DNA of 64,000 nucleotides from Mesorhizobium temperatum (GCF_002284575.1 NZ_NPKJ01000019.1:301865-365864), one strand, 5' to 3'; numbered from the stretch's first letter, positions 1-8,350 are shown. Notes: a model not told the origin generated them from the sequence alone. Translations and numbers: made by a program.

Positions 1-232
1 TGTCGATCGGCTGAGCCGAGATCGAGACAGCGTCGGACGGTCCCGTGGCGCAGGTCCGCTCCTTGTTGAGCGTACGATATTTGTGCCTTGCGCCATGCCT
101 GATCGATGAATATCGGCTGGCCCCAGCCCCGTCAATTTCGTTCAGCCCCCGTTCAGCCACGGTCGCCTATTAGCTTCGGTAAAGCCGGACCGCATCCCCC
201 AAATTACCCGGGCCGGCATGAAGGAGACCGAC
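1..232. other. Window edge and leader of the BA14K gene
   Basis: No gene is supported in this stretch. It contains the candidate promoter of the BA14K gene (listed separately). Short open frames here have no family resemblance and overlap the next gene. Confidence 0.5.
139..174 (+). promoter_or_regulatory. Direct-repeat activator site and -10 candidate
   Basis: Two identical copies of CGTTCAGC lie at 139-146 and 150-157 with an 11-bp period. About ten bases further on is a TATTAG-like -10 (168-173), roughly 60 bp before the BA14K start. Direct repeats with about one helical turn of spacing that replace a -35 element are typical of OmpR-type response regulator sites. The regulator is not identifiable from the sequence. 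Confidence 0.45.
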
Positions 233-649
233 ATGAATCGAATTTTCAAGACCGCCGTCCTGTCCGCCGCAATTGCTGCGACCACGCTCGCGACCTTGCC
301 AGCGGCTAGCGCTGGTGACTGGCGCCACCGGCACCATCATCGTGGCAATGGCGATGCGATCGCGGCAGGCGTCCTTGGCCTCGCGGCCGGCGCCCTGATC
401 GTTGGTGCGCTCAACAACCCGCAGCCCAGCTATTACGACCCCGGCTACGACGATTACGGTCGTTATCCACGCCCCGCCCCGGTGCGCCGCTACTACGCGG
501 AACCGCGGGTCGTCTACAATGACGGCTACGCAGAGCCATGGACCCGTGGCTGGTATGAATATTGTTCGGATCGCTATCGCTCTTTCAACGCCCGCACCGG
601 CACGTTCACCGGCTATGACGGCGAACAGCGTTTCTGCACCGCGAACTGA
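233..649 (+). CDS. BA14K family envelope protein
   Basis: This is a small exported protein of 138 residues. It starts with a clear signal peptide (MNRIFKTAVLSAAIAATTLA, cleavage near ASA-GD). A His-rich stretch, a short hydrophobic segment and a Tyr/Pro-rich middle follow. The C-terminal block (EYCSDRYRSFNARTGTFTGY, then DGEQRFC) is the BA14K signature, with two Cys residues. BA14K proteins are rhizobial and Brucella surface or periplasmic proteins, described as lectin-like in Brucella. The ATG at 233 is preferred over the one at 218 because AAGGAG (221-226) lies six bases before it. The gene appears monocistronic, with an upstream direct-repeat site and a downstream hairpin terminator. Confidence 0.85.
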   Translation: MNRIFKTAVLSAAIAATTLATLPAASAGDWRHRHHHRGNGDAIAAGVLGLAAGALIVGALNNPQPSYYDPGYDDYGRYPRPAPVRRYYAEPRVVYNDGYAEPWTRGWYEYCSDRYRSFNARTGTFTGYDGEQRFCTAN

Positions 650-668
650 GGCTTTCCTGCCCCCAAAC

Positions 669-702
669 AAAAGCGCTGTCCGCAAGGCCAGCGCTTTTTT
701 GT
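669..702 (+). terminator. Rho-independent terminator after BA14K gene
   Basis: A 9-bp perfect stem, AAAGCGCTG (670-678) and CAGCGCTTT (689-697), is followed by a run of T (to 700). It lies about 20 bases after the BA14K stop codon. Confidence 0.8.
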
Positions 703-765
703 TGTCCGTATGCAAAGGGAAGAGATTGAAGCGCGTCGCATGAGGCACCCCAGACGCGACGCGCT

Positions 766-1407
766 TTAAATCAGGAATGGATTGCTCCGGCGCTCCTCGC
801 CGAAGCGGCCGCCGGGACCATGGCCGCAGATGAAGCCGATGTCGTCGCCGAGCGGCAAAAGCTTGTCCTTGATCGAGGCGATCAGCGCGGCGTGGTCGCC
901 GCCCGGCAGGTCGGTGCGCCCGACCGAGCCGCGGAACAACACGTCGCCGACATGGGCGAACTTCGCAGCACGATTGTAGTAGACGACATGTCCGGGCGCG
1001 TGGCCGGGGCAATGAAGGACCTCGAACGCGTGCTGGCCGAACGAGACGGTATCGCCTTCGCTGAGAAAGCGGTCGGGCACGCAATTGCGTACCGGATCGG
1101 TGATGCCGTAGTGTTTCGCCTGGTTCTCGAGATTGGCAAGCAACGGACGGTCGGCCTCATGCGGGCCGATGATCTCGATGCCGAGCGCCTCCTTCAGTTC
1201 CATGGCGCCGCCGGCGTGGTCGATATGACCATGCGTGATCCAGATTGCGCCGGCGTTGATCGCATTATCCTTGAGCACTGCCAGCACCTTATCGATGTCG
1301 CCGCCCGGATCGACGACAACGCCTTGTCTGTCGTCCATATCGAAGAGGATGGTGCAGTTTTGCTGGAACGCCGTGACCGGCACGATACCGGCATTGAGCT
1401 GACCCAT
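766..1407 (-). CDS. MBL-fold metallo-hydrolase (glyoxalase II-like)
   Basis: This is a 213-residue metallo-beta-lactamase fold protein. The zinc-binding motif ITHGHIDHAGG (HxHxDH) is present. So are the later ligands expected for the family: HCPGHAPGH, then GDVLFRGSVGRTDLPGGD, then CGHGPGG near the C-terminus. This is the YcbL-like small glyoxalase II group, which hydrolyses thioesters such as S-lactoylglutathione; the exact substrate is not determined by sequence. The ATG at 1407 has AAAGGACG just upstream. An upstream extension in the same frame is Arg-rich and unlike the family, so it was not used. Confidence 0.85.
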   Translation of the reverse strand: MGQLNAGIVPVTAFQQNCTILFDMDDRQGVVVDPGGDIDKVLAVLKDNAINAGAIWITHGHIDHAGGAMELKEALGIEIIGPHEADRPLLANLENQAKHYGITDPVRNCVPDRFLSEGDTVSFGQHAFEVLHCPGHAPGHVVYYNRAAKFAHVGDVLFRGSVGRTDLPGGDHAALIASIKDKLLPLGDDIGFICGHGPGGRFGEERRSNPFLI

Positions 1408-1475
1408 GATCGTCCTTTCGCTGTGTCGGCCCTGATGTAGAGACACATGTAAACGGCGTCCACCGCTGCCACGAC

Positions 1476-1504
1476 ACAAAAATGGGCGGCCGAAGCCGCC
1501 CATG
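1476..1504 (-). terminator. Rho-independent terminator of the 1528-1845 gene
   Basis: Read on the minus strand, ATGGGCGGC, a TTCG tetraloop and GCCGCCCAT are followed by TTTTT. This is a textbook terminator, 25 bases after the stop at 1528. Confidence 0.85.
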
Positions 1505-1527
1505 CGAAAAGCCCGAAACCGCCAGGC

Positions 1528-1845
1528 TTACTTCTTCATCGCATTCATGACCGCGCCGATGATGGCCGTCAGAATGGCGCCACCACCGGCACCGCCGACG
1601 ATGTTCTGCACATTCAGCGCGCTGCCCAATCCGCTCGTTGCCGCTGCGGCTGCAGCCGGATCGATCGTACCACCGCCGAGCAGGCTGCCGAGGATGGCCG
1701 CACCGCCGACGCCGCCAAGCGCGCCGCCCAGGATTTTGGTAAGCTGCCCCATTGCCGCTGTTTTGAGCGCCGCGCCCACCGCCTGGCCACCGATGATACC
1801 CGTAATCACCTGAACAATGATCGGAAGAAGCGTGTTCATGTCCAT
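1528..1845 (-). CDS. Small Gly/Ala-rich hydrophobic protein, unknown function
   Basis: This 105-residue protein starts MDMNTLLPIIVQVITGIIGG and continues with alternating hydrophobic and Gly/Ala-rich stretches, ending in AVMNAMKK. The glycine-zipper-like repeats (GGALGGVGGAAILGSLLGGG) suggest membrane association or oligomerisation. Similar short proteins occur in rhizobia without assigned function. The ATG at 1845 is chosen because GGAGGGA lies about eight bases upstream; the longer frame to 1893 lacks such a site. It is transcribed alone, with a strong terminator behind it. I do not recognise a function. Confidence 0.6.
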   Translation of the reverse strand: MDMNTLLPIIVQVITGIIGGQAVGAALKTAAMGQLTKILGGALGGVGGAAILGSLLGGGTIDPAAAAAATSGLGSALNVQNIVGGAGGGAILTAIIGAVMNAMKK

Positions 1846-1934
1846 ATTACCAGTCCCTCCATAGCTGCCAGCCTCCCGGGCCGACAGCATCATGAGACGC
1901 CGAATTGGACGAAAGTCAAATGCAGAACTGCTTA

Positions 1935-1966
1935 AATAAAAGGGGCGGCTCGAAAACCGCCCCTAC
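1935..1966 (-). terminator. Terminator of ilvE
   Basis: On the minus strand, AGGGGCGG, a short loop and CCGCCCCT are followed by TTTATTTAAG. This lies about 25 bases downstream of the ilvE stop codon. Confidence 0.7.
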
Positions 1967-1990
1967 TTATTAAAAAAGCTGTGACTTTCG

Positions 1991-2884
1991 TTATTCTGCG
2001 GCGATCGCATGCTTGGGTTGAACGGCTGCAGAATAGTCGTTCATCAGAGTCTTGGCGATTTCACCCACCTCGAATCGGTATGGACCGATCTCTGAAACGG
2101 GCGTCACCTCGGCCGCCGTTCCGGTGAGGAAGCACTGCTGGAAGCCTTCGAGCTCTTCCGGCATAATGGTGCGCTCGATCACCTCGAAGCCGCGATCCTT
2201 GGCAAGGCCGATCACCGTACGGCGGGTGATCCCGTCGAGGAAGCAATCGGGGGTGGGTGTGTGGATCTTGCCGTCCTTGACGAAGAAGATATTGGCGCCG
2301 GTCGCTTCCGCAACCTGGCCGCGCCAGTCGAGCATCATGGCGTCGGCATAGCCTTTGGCTTCGGCGGCGTGCTTGGACATGGTGCAGATCATATAAAGGC
2401 CGGCAGCCTTCGATTTCGACGGCGCGGTGCGCGGATCGGGGCGGCGCCATTCGGCCAGATCGAGACGGATGCCCTTCAGCTTCTGTGCCGGATCGAAATA
2501 GCTCGGCCACTGCCAGATGGCGATGGCGCAGTTGATCCGGCTGTTTTGCGCCGAAACGCCCATTTGTTCGCTGCCGCGCCAGGCGATCGGCCGGACATAG
2601 GCATCCTGGAAACCCTGCTTCTTCAACAGCGTGCGGCAGGCATCGTCGATCTCGGCAACCGAATAGGGAATCTTGAAGCCGAGCAAGCGTGCCGATTCGT
2701 GCAGGCGCTCGCTGTGGTCGGTCAGCTTGAAAATCTCGCCGCCATAGGCGCGCTCGCCCTCGAACACCGCGCTGGCGTAGTGCAGGCCATGGGTCAGCAC
2801 GTGGATCTTGGCGTCGGTCCATTTGACGAACTCGCCGTTCATCCAGATAAAGCCGTCCATTTGGTCAAAGGGAACGGATGCCAT
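1991..2884 (-). CDS. ilvE: Branched-chain amino acid aminotransferase
   Basis: This 297-residue fold-type IV PLP transaminase performs the last step of Leu, Ile and Val synthesis, using glutamate. Family motifs are visible: FIWMNGEFVKWTDAKIHVLTH, then HYASAVFEGERAY near the N-terminus, the region SKSKAAGLYM that includes the Schiff-base lysine candidate, and EATGANIFFVKDGKIHTP. The length fits the family. The ATG at 2884 gives the usual N-terminus. The gene is divergent from the MarR/two-component operon, an arrangement also seen around petPR in other alphaproteobacteria. Confidence 0.95.
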   Translation of the reverse strand: MASVPFDQMDGFIWMNGEFVKWTDAKIHVLTHGLHYASAVFEGERAYGGEIFKLTDHSERLHESARLLGFKIPYSVAEIDDACRTLLKKQGFQDAYVRPIAWRGSEQMGVSAQNSRINCAIAIWQWPSYFDPAQKLKGIRLDLAEWRRPDPRTAPSKSKAAGLYMICTMSKHAAEAKGYADAMMLDWRGQVAEATGANIFFVKDGKIHTPTPDCFLDGITRRTVIGLAKDRGFEVIERTIMPEELEGFQQCFLTGTAAEVTPVSEIGPYRFEVGEIAKTLMNDYSAAVQPKHAIAAE

Positions 2885-3080
2885 GGTAACCTCCCGCGGG
2901 CGGCCGCCCGCACATTATTGTGTCGTTGCGTGTTTCAAGTCAGCCGCACCGAGCGGCCGGTATCTCGAAGCGTAGGCGGATATATAAGGTCTGGCAAACA
3001 CAGGAAGTTCCGGAAAAACGGCTTTCCCTTGCCTTTTCGTTCGCAATCCGCCGAAAAGCTTGTCAAAAATTACCATTGCC

Positions 3081-3115
3081 GGGAAATTACGTCAATAGTA
3101 CTGACATAATTTCCC
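3081..3115. promoter_or_regulatory. 35-bp palindromic operator before petP-like gene
   Basis: A 35-bp near-perfect palindrome has outer arms GGGAAATTA and TAATTTCCC and inner arms GTCA and TGAC around a TA-rich centre. It ends 17 bases before the start codon of the MarR regulator, overlapping where its promoter or leader should be. MarR proteins bind such dyads and usually repress themselves, so autoregulation is inferred. Confidence 0.7.
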
Positions 3116-3132
3116 TTTCGCACGGAGAAAAG

Positions 3133-3666
3133 ATGACGGATCGCAGCCACCCAGCCGGAAAACCGATCAGGACGGCGATCACCGACGAGGACGGCATCGA
3201 CTTTGCCATCATCGAATTGTTCTTCTTCGCCTATCGCGATTTTACCTCCGATCCGGACCAGATCCTGTCCGACTACGGCTTCGGCCGCGCCCATCACCGG
3301 GTTCTGCATTTCGTCAATCGCAGGCCGGGCCTGACGGTCGCCGAACTCCTCGACGTGCTGAAGATCACCAAGCAGAGCCTGGCGCGCGTGCTCAAGCAAC
3401 TGATCGACACCGACCACATCGTCCAGTTGCAGGGTCCGCGCGACCGCCGCCAGCGCGAGCTCTATCCGACAGCCAAGGGCCGCGCCCTGGCACTGGCGCT
3501 GGCACGGCCACAGTCACGCCGCATCCATGCTGCATTGGAAGATTCCGGAGCCACCGAACGCGCCTTGATCGAGCGCTTCCTGGAAGCGATGGTCAATCCG
3601 GAACTAAGGGCGCAGATCGACATTGTGCCCGCAAAAACGTCAGGGAAAAGCCATGGAGACCATTGA
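3133..3666 (+). CDS. petP: MarR family regulator, PetP-like
   Basis: This is a 177-residue winged-helix regulator. The MarR core is visible: an N-terminal dimerisation helix, the recognition region LTVAELLDVLKITKQSLARV, and the wing with QGPRDRRQRELYPTAKG. It is followed at once by an OmpR-type response regulator, whose start overlaps its end by 14 bp. MarR regulator plus response regulator is the petP-petR arrangement known from Rhodobacter, where the pair is needed for cytochrome bc1. The ATG at 3133 has GGAGA five bases upstream; a longer frame from 2920 covers the intergenic operator and was rejected. The symbol is by analogy. Confidence 0.75.
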   Translation: MTDRSHPAGKPIRTAITDEDGIDFAIIELFFFAYRDFTSDPDQILSDYGFGRAHHRVLHFVNRRPGLTVAELLDVLKITKQSLARVLKQLIDTDHIVQLQGPRDRRQRELYPTAKGRALALALARPQSRRIHAALEDSGATERALIERFLEAMVNPELRAQIDIVPAKTSGKSHGDH

Positions 3667-4372
3667 AAGGGTTGATCGACCGGCAGCACCGGACGACGAC
3701 GCGCCGCATCTGCTGGTGATTGATGACGATACCCGTATCCGCAATCTTCTCAAACAATATCTGACCGAAAACGGCTTTCGCGTCACCGTTGCCGGAAATT
3801 CCGGCGAAGCGCGGCGCAAGCTCGCCGGCCTCGATTTCGACCTGCTCGTGCTCGATATCATGATGCCGGGCGAAACCGGCGTCGATCTCGCCAAGGCGCT
3901 GCGGGCAAGCAAGAACGTGCCGATCCTGATGCTTACCGCGCTCTCCGAGACCGACAGCCGGATCACCGGGCTCGAAGCCGGCGCCGATGACTACCTGCCG
4001 AAGCCTTTCGATCCCCGCGAATTGATCCTGCGCATCAACAACATCCTGCGCCGCGGCGGTCCGGCAACGACGCCCAAGGTCGAGCAACTGGTCTTCGGCC
4101 CCTACACGTTCCAGATCGCCAGGCGGGAGCTCAAGCGCGGCGGCGAGGCTCTGAAGCTGACCGACCGCGAGCAGGAGATCCTGGCGATCTTCGCGGCGCG
4201 GGCCGGCGAAACGATACCGCGTCATGAGCTTGTCGGCGACGAGTCCGAAGTCGGCGAACGCACCATCGACGTCCAGATCAACAGGCTGCGCCGCAAGATC
4301 GAGCGCGATCCGTCCAATCCGGTCTGGCTGCAGACCGTGCGCGGTATTGGGTATCGGCTCAGCGTGGAATAG
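3653..4372 (+). CDS. petR: OmpR-type response regulator, PetR-like
   Basis: This is a 239-residue two-domain response regulator. The receiver has the acidic pair in LVIDDDTR, the phospho-acceptor Asp68 in LVLDIMMPGETG, the Thr switch in MLTALSE and Lys in LPKPFDP. The C-terminal winged helix has LTDREQEIL and ERTIDVQINRLRRKIE, ending at a typical RGIGYRL. The ATG at 3653 has AGGGA upstream and overlaps the end of the MarR gene, implying translational coupling. The adjacent kinase is its likely partner. The target genes are not visible, but the petABC operon later in the window is a candidate by analogy with Rhodobacter PetR. Confidence 0.85.
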   Translation: METIERVDRPAAPDDDAPHLLVIDDDTRIRNLLKQYLTENGFRVTVAGNSGEARRKLAGLDFDLLVLDIMMPGETGVDLAKALRASKNVPILMLTALSETDSRITGLEAGADDYLPKPFDPRELILRINNILRRGGPATTPKVEQLVFGPYTFQIARRELKRGGEALKLTDREQEILAIFAARAGETIPRHELVGDESEVGERTIDVQINRLRRKIERDPSNPVWLQTVRGIGYRLSVE

Positions 4373-4397
4373 ACTGACGCCCACAGCCCCTTGTTGA

Positions 4398-5837
4398 GTG
4401 GCTGAAGATGAGCAAAAAGGGCGAATGGCGACCACACAACTGGAACGGCCGGGAGATCGCGGCTTGAGCGCTCGCGCCACGCGGGCGCTCAAGGCGGTGC
4501 CGCTTGCCTGGAAACGGTTCTGGCGCCTCGTTTCGCTTTACATGCCGAAGCGGCTCTATGCCCGCTCGCTGATCATCGTCATCGCACCGATGATCCTGCT
4601 GCAATCGGTCCTCGCCTTTGTCTTCATGGAACGCCACTGGCAGACCGTGACACAGCGCCTGTCGCAGGCCACGGTCCGCGACATTGCCGCGATCGTCGAC
4701 CTGGTAGAAACCTATCCGAACGACGCCGACTACGCCAACATCATCCGCATCGCGCAGGATCGCATGCAGCTGAAGATCGACTTGCTGCCGCCCGATCCGC
4801 TGCCGGCGCCCGGTCCAAAGCCGTTCTTCTCGATCCTCGACGAAATTCTCTCGTCCGAGATCACCCATCAGATCAACCGTCCGTTCTGGATCGATACGGT
4901 CGGCAATTCCAATATCATCGAGGTCCGTGTCCAGCTCGAGGGCAAGGTGCTGCGCGCCTTCGTGCGCCGCAGTCAGGCCTATGCCTCGAACACGCACATT
5001 TTCCTGATCTGGATGGTCGGCACCTCGCTGGTCCTGCTGATGATCGCCATCCCGTTCCTGCGCAACCAGATCCGGCCGATCCTGACGTTGGCCGAGGCCG
5101 CCGAAAGTTTTGGCAAGGGCCGGCCGATGCCGCTCGATTTTCGTCCGCGCGGCGCCGAGGAGGTTCGCCGCGCCGGCTTTGCCTTCATCCAGATGCGCGA
5201 ACGTATCGAACGCCAGCTCGAACAGCGCACCGCCATGCTTACCGGCGTCAGTCACGATTTGAGGACCATCCTCACCCGCTTCAAGCTGCAGATTGCGCTG
5301 ACCGGGACCAAGGCCGACACCGAGGCGCTCGGCCAGGACATCGACGACATGCAGTCCATGCTGGAAGGCTATCTCGCCTTTGCCCGCGGCGAGGCGACGG
5401 AAGACGCCGGCCGTTTCAATCTTCAAGCCTATTTCGACAAGCTCGGCGAGGAGGCCACGCTGCGCAAGCGCAAACTGTCGACCGCGCTCGCCGGTGATCC
5501 AAATGTGCATGTGCGGCCCCACGCTTTTGCCCGGCTGTTGTCCAATGTCGTCGGCAACGCCTTCCGTTATGCTAAGACGATTGAGATCAACGCCAACCAC
5601 GGCCGCGGCTCGCTGCTCGTCACCATTGACGACGACGGTCCGGGCATTCCACCCGAAAAGCGCGAGGACGTGTTCAAGCCTTTCGTGCGGCTTGATGAGG
5701 CCCGCAACCTCGACGCCAGCGGCACCGGCCTAGGCCTTGCCATCGCACGCGACATCGCGCGCAGCCATGGCGGCGACATCATGCTGGACAAGAGCCCGCT
5801 CGGCGGCTTGCGCGCCGTCATCAAGGTTCCGGCCTGA
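4398..5837 (+). CDS. EnvZ-like sensor histidine kinase
   Basis: This is a membrane histidine kinase of 479 residues. It has a first transmembrane helix near residues 55-75, a periplasmic domain of about 120 residues, a second helix near 202-220 and a HAMP linker. The H-box holds His286 in GVSHDLRT. The ATPase shows the N-box NVVGNAFRYA, DDGPGIP and GTGLGLAIA. It follows the PetR-like regulator by 25 bp and should phosphorylate it. The frame opens with GTG at 4398; ATG at 4425 with AAGGG close upstream is an equally possible start. The signal it senses is unknown. A palindromic repeat begins directly after the stop. Confidence 0.85.
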   Translation: MAEDEQKGRMATTQLERPGDRGLSARATRALKAVPLAWKRFWRLVSLYMPKRLYARSLIIVIAPMILLQSVLAFVFMERHWQTVTQRLSQATVRDIAAIVDLVETYPNDADYANIIRIAQDRMQLKIDLLPPDPLPAPGPKPFFSILDEILSSEITHQINRPFWIDTVGNSNIIEVRVQLEGKVLRAFVRRSQAYASNTHIFLIWMVGTSLVLLMIAIPFLRNQIRPILTLAEAAESFGKGRPMPLDFRPRGAEEVRRAGFAFIQMRERIERQLEQRTAMLTGVSHDLRTILTRFKLQIALTGTKADTEALGQDIDDMQSMLEGYLAFARGEATEDAGRFNLQAYFDKLGEEATLRKRKLSTALAGDPNVHVRPHAFARLLSNVVGNAFRYAKTIEINANHGRGSLLVTIDDDGPGIPPEKREDVFKPFVRLDEARNLDASGTGLGLAIARDIARSHGGDIMLDKSPLGGLRAVIKVPA

Positions 5838-5839
5838 TT

Positions 5840-5940
5840 GGAGCGACGTGCGTCCAATTGGACGCACAAAGTACGCTCTAACACTTTGAACCTACGCATC
5901 GTATTTTCCGAAAATCGAATTCGATTTTCGGCCGATGCGC
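5840..5940. repeat. Palindromic interspersed repeat, copy a
   Basis: This element has two dyads. One is GTGCGTCC-AATT-GGACGCAC, flanked by GAGCG and CGCTC arms. The other is CCGAAAATCG-AATT-CGATTTTCGG. Similar elements recur at about 8.3, 10.6, 15.7 and 27.1 kb, with shorter relatives at 28.1, 30.7 and 53.9 kb. It lies between the kinase and glycosyltransferase genes. Confidence 0.85.
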
Positions 5941-6095
5941 TGCTTTCCGGTGGTTGTAGACGGCCGTCGGCTATGCCTTCATCGGCCCGTCATGAAACCA
6001 TGCTGAAGAGCGCGCATGAAGCGCGTGATCCTGATTGATTCGGCCTTGCGGCCTCGCATCAAGGAAACCGACGACCTTTCAAGCAAAGGGCTGCT

Positions 6096-7181
6096 ATGCG
6101 CATCCTGATGGTTACCGACGCCTGGCGCCCGCAAGTCAACGGCGTCGTCCACACGCTGGAACGGCTTTCGGAAACCCTGAAATCCTTCGACGTCGAGACG
6201 GACTTCCTGACCCCGAACATCTTTCGCACCTTGCCCCTGCCGACCTACCCGGACATCCGGCTGGCGCTGACGACGCCAGGCCACGTCGCGCGCCTGATCG
6301 AGGCGCGCAATGCCGATCATATCCATATCGTCACCGAAGGCCCGCTCGGCATCATGGCGCGGCGCTATTGCCGCAAAGCCGGCCGGCCGTTCACGACAAG
6401 CTATCACACGCGCTTTCCGGAATATCTGAGCGCGCGGCTGCCTATACCGGAAGCCTGGGCCTATCGCTGGCTTCGCAATTTCCATAATTCCGGACAAGGC
6501 ACGCTGGTCGCCACCCAGTCGCTGGCGGACGATCTGTCGGCGCGCGGCTTCACCAAGCTGAGACCATGGACACGCGGCGTCGACACCGACCATTTCCGGC
6601 CGGACAAGAAGAAGGATCTGGGACTCCAGCGACCGATCTTCCTCTGTGCCGGCCGCGTCGCAATCGAAAAGAACCTGGCCGCCTTCCTCGATCTGGATTT
6701 GCCCGGCAGCAAGGTGATCGTCGGCGAGGGGCCGGAGTTGGCCAGGCTCAAGGCCAGATACCCCGATGCCCATTTCCTTGGCCACCGCCCGAACGACGAA
6801 CTGGCCGAAATCTACGCCTCGGCCGATGTCTTCGTCTTCCCCAGCCGCACCGACACGTTCGGCAATGTCATCATCGAGGCGCTGGCCAGCGGCACGCCGG
6901 TCGCAGCCTATCCGGTGACCGGACCAATCGACATTGTCGGCGACGGCGACGGCGGAGCGGTGTCGAACGATTTGCGTGAGGCCGCGCTCGCCGCGCTCCA
7001 CGTCGATCGCGCCGAGGCGCGCCAACGGGCGATGCGCTATAGCTGGAAAGCCTGCGCGGAGATGTTCCTGGAAACGGTTGGAGAGGCACTGGGCACCCAG
7101 CGAAAACTGACACCAACTTTCGTCATTCACGGGCGAAGCGGCGGCGAAGCCGACGCGCAGACCCGAGGATCCATTCCGTGA
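6096..7181 (+). CDS. GT4-family glycosyltransferase
   Basis: This 361-residue GT-B fold enzyme has an N-terminal acceptor domain starting MRILMVTDAWRPQVNGVVHT. Its C-terminal donor domain has FLCAGRVAIEKN, VGEGPELARL and the nucleotide-sugar motif SRTDTFGNVIIEALASGTP. This pattern fits the SqdX/MgtA-like group that makes glycolipids such as glucuronosyl- or sulfoquinovosyl-diacylglycerol. A role in membrane glycolipid synthesis is therefore plausible but not proven, and the substrate is unknown. The last 20 or so residues (TFVIHGRSGGEADAQTRGSI) are encoded by one arm of a repeat element and are probably not ancestral. No membrane helix is seen. Confidence 0.8.
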   Translation: MRILMVTDAWRPQVNGVVHTLERLSETLKSFDVETDFLTPNIFRTLPLPTYPDIRLALTTPGHVARLIEARNADHIHIVTEGPLGIMARRYCRKAGRPFTTSYHTRFPEYLSARLPIPEAWAYRWLRNFHNSGQGTLVATQSLADDLSARGFTKLRPWTRGVDTDHFRPDKKKDLGLQRPIFLCAGRVAIEKNLAAFLDLDLPGSKVIVGEGPELARLKARYPDAHFLGHRPNDELAEIYASADVFVFPSRTDTFGNVIIEALASGTPVAAYPVTGPIDIVGDGDGGAVSNDLREAALAALHVDRAEARQRAMRYSWKACAEMFLETVGEALGTQRKLTPTFVIHGRSGGEADAQTRGSIP

Positions 7182-7355
7182 CCTGCGGGCGGCCCCTTCG
7201 GTGAAGAACTTGTTGGGTTGAGGCGGCGAGCCGCACTTGCTCCACGGGAGCGGCCAAGGAAAGAACAACGCGATTCTGGACCGTCCTATTCTTCGACCAC
7301 TGCTACGGCGTGGATCCTCGGGTCTGCGCGTCCGCTTCGCCGGTGGATGACGAAG
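7121..7355. repeat. Inverted-repeat element across a gene end
   Basis: The left arm (7121-7175) and right arm (7311-7355) are inverted copies sharing GGATCC, CGAAGC and CGCGCAGACCCGAGGATCC blocks with a few mismatches. The element runs from inside the 3' end of the glycosyltransferase gene exactly to the stop codon of csaA on the other side. Confidence 0.75.
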
Positions 7356-7715
7356 CTAGAACAATCGGCCGCCGTCAGGGACCCTGCGTTCGATTGCGCC
7401 GAGGACAACGGCACCCTCCTCGTCGGGAAAGCCAAGCGTCAGCACTTCCGACATGAAGGGTCCGATCTGCCGCGGCGGAAAATTGACCACCGCGAACACC
7501 TGCCGGCCGATCAGCGTCTCGGACGCATAATATTTGGTGATCTGCGCCGACGATTTCTTCACCCCGATGTCAGGGCCGAAATCGATCTTCAGCTTGATCG
7601 CCGGCTTTCGCGCCTCCGGAAACGGCTCGGCCTCGACGATGGTGCCGGCACGGATATCGACCCGGTCGAAATCGGCGAAGCTGATCTCGGGCTTGCGCTG
7701 GCTGCTCGAACTCAT
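7356..7715 (-). CDS. csaA: CsaA-type tRNA-binding protein
   Basis: This 119-residue single-domain protein has the OB-fold tRNA-binding (EMAP/CsaA) domain. Family motifs include [20 protein letters not shown], then [29 protein letters not shown] and LGFPDEEG. CsaA proteins are dimeric, bind tRNA and have been reported to show chaperone and secretion-linked activity in Bacillus. The length is standard. The next gene on the same strand (YbjN) begins 12 bases upstream of its start, so both are probably co-transcribed. The stop codon touches the edge of a repeat element. Confidence 0.9.
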   Translation of the reverse strand: MSSSSQRKPEISFADFDRVDIRAGTIVEAEPFPEARKPAIKLKIDFGPDIGVKKSSAQITKYYASETLIGRQVFAVVNFPPRQIGPFMSEVLTLGFPDEEGAVVLGAIERRVPDGGRLF

Positions 7716-7727
7716 TGAGGACCTGGC

Positions 7728-8228
7728 TCAGGCGTTTCCGTAGGTCTCGAACAGGACGCCGGCCAGCGCATCCTTGGCCGAGGTTCCCGACCAGACGACG
7801 AACTGGAACGCCTGGAAATAGCATTCGCAGGCTTCCAGCGCCGACGACAACAGCACCTCGACCTGCTGGCTCGACGGCTCTACCCCGCCGGCGAGCAGCA
7901 GCGACTGGCGGAACATGATCGCGCCTTCCTGTTCCCAGAGGTCGAAATGGCCGAACAGCATCTGCTCGTTGATCAGCGAAAGCAGCCGCATCACTTCGAG
8001 CGCGCGCGCCTCCGGCACCTTGATGTCGAAAGCGCAGGCCAGATGCAGCGCCTCGAAATCCTCCATCCAGGAAAATGAGACGTGGTAGTCGGTCCAGCTT
8101 CCGGCAACCGAAATCGAAATCTCGTCGTCGCCGGCCCGTTCGAAGGACCATTCGTTGTTGTGCGCCACCTGCTCGATAACATCCACCGGATGGATTTCGC
8201 GCGAGAATTCGAGTTCGAGAAGTTCCAT
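7728..8228 (-). CDS. YbjN domain-containing protein
   Basis: This 166-residue acidic protein has the YbjN fold. The start MELLELEFSREIHPVDVIEQ, the core ISISVAGSWTDYHVSFSWM, and a helical second half with LINEQMLFGHFDLWEQEGAI match the family. YbjN proteins are widespread in alphaproteobacteria and resemble type III secretion chaperones in fold; their function is poorly known. The ATG at 8228 has AGGAAG six bases upstream. It precedes csaA by 12 bases and is probably the first gene of a two-gene unit. A palindromic repeat lies directly upstream. Confidence 0.85.
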   Translation of the reverse strand: MELLELEFSREIHPVDVIEQVAHNNEWSFERAGDDEISISVAGSWTDYHVSFSWMEDFEALHLACAFDIKVPEARALEVMRLLSLINEQMLFGHFDLWEQEGAIMFRQSLLLAGGVEPSSQQVEVLLSSALEACECYFQAFQFVVWSGTSAKDALAGVLFETYGNA

Positions 8229-8250
8229 GGAATGCTTCCTGTCGTTCCTT

Positions 8251-8350
8251 CGCATCGGCCCGAAAATCGGTTCGATTTTCGGAAAGCACGATGCGAACGT
8301 TCAAAGTTCTAGAGCGTACTTTGTGCGTCCAAGTGGACGCACGTCGCTCT
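8251..8350. repeat. Palindromic interspersed repeat, copy b
   Basis: This is an inverted copy of the element at 5840. It has CCGAAAATCGG/TTCGATTTTCGG and GTGCGTCC/GGACGCAC dyads, ending in the GCGTACT and CGTCGCTCT arms. It sits upstream of the YbjN gene. Confidence 0.85.
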
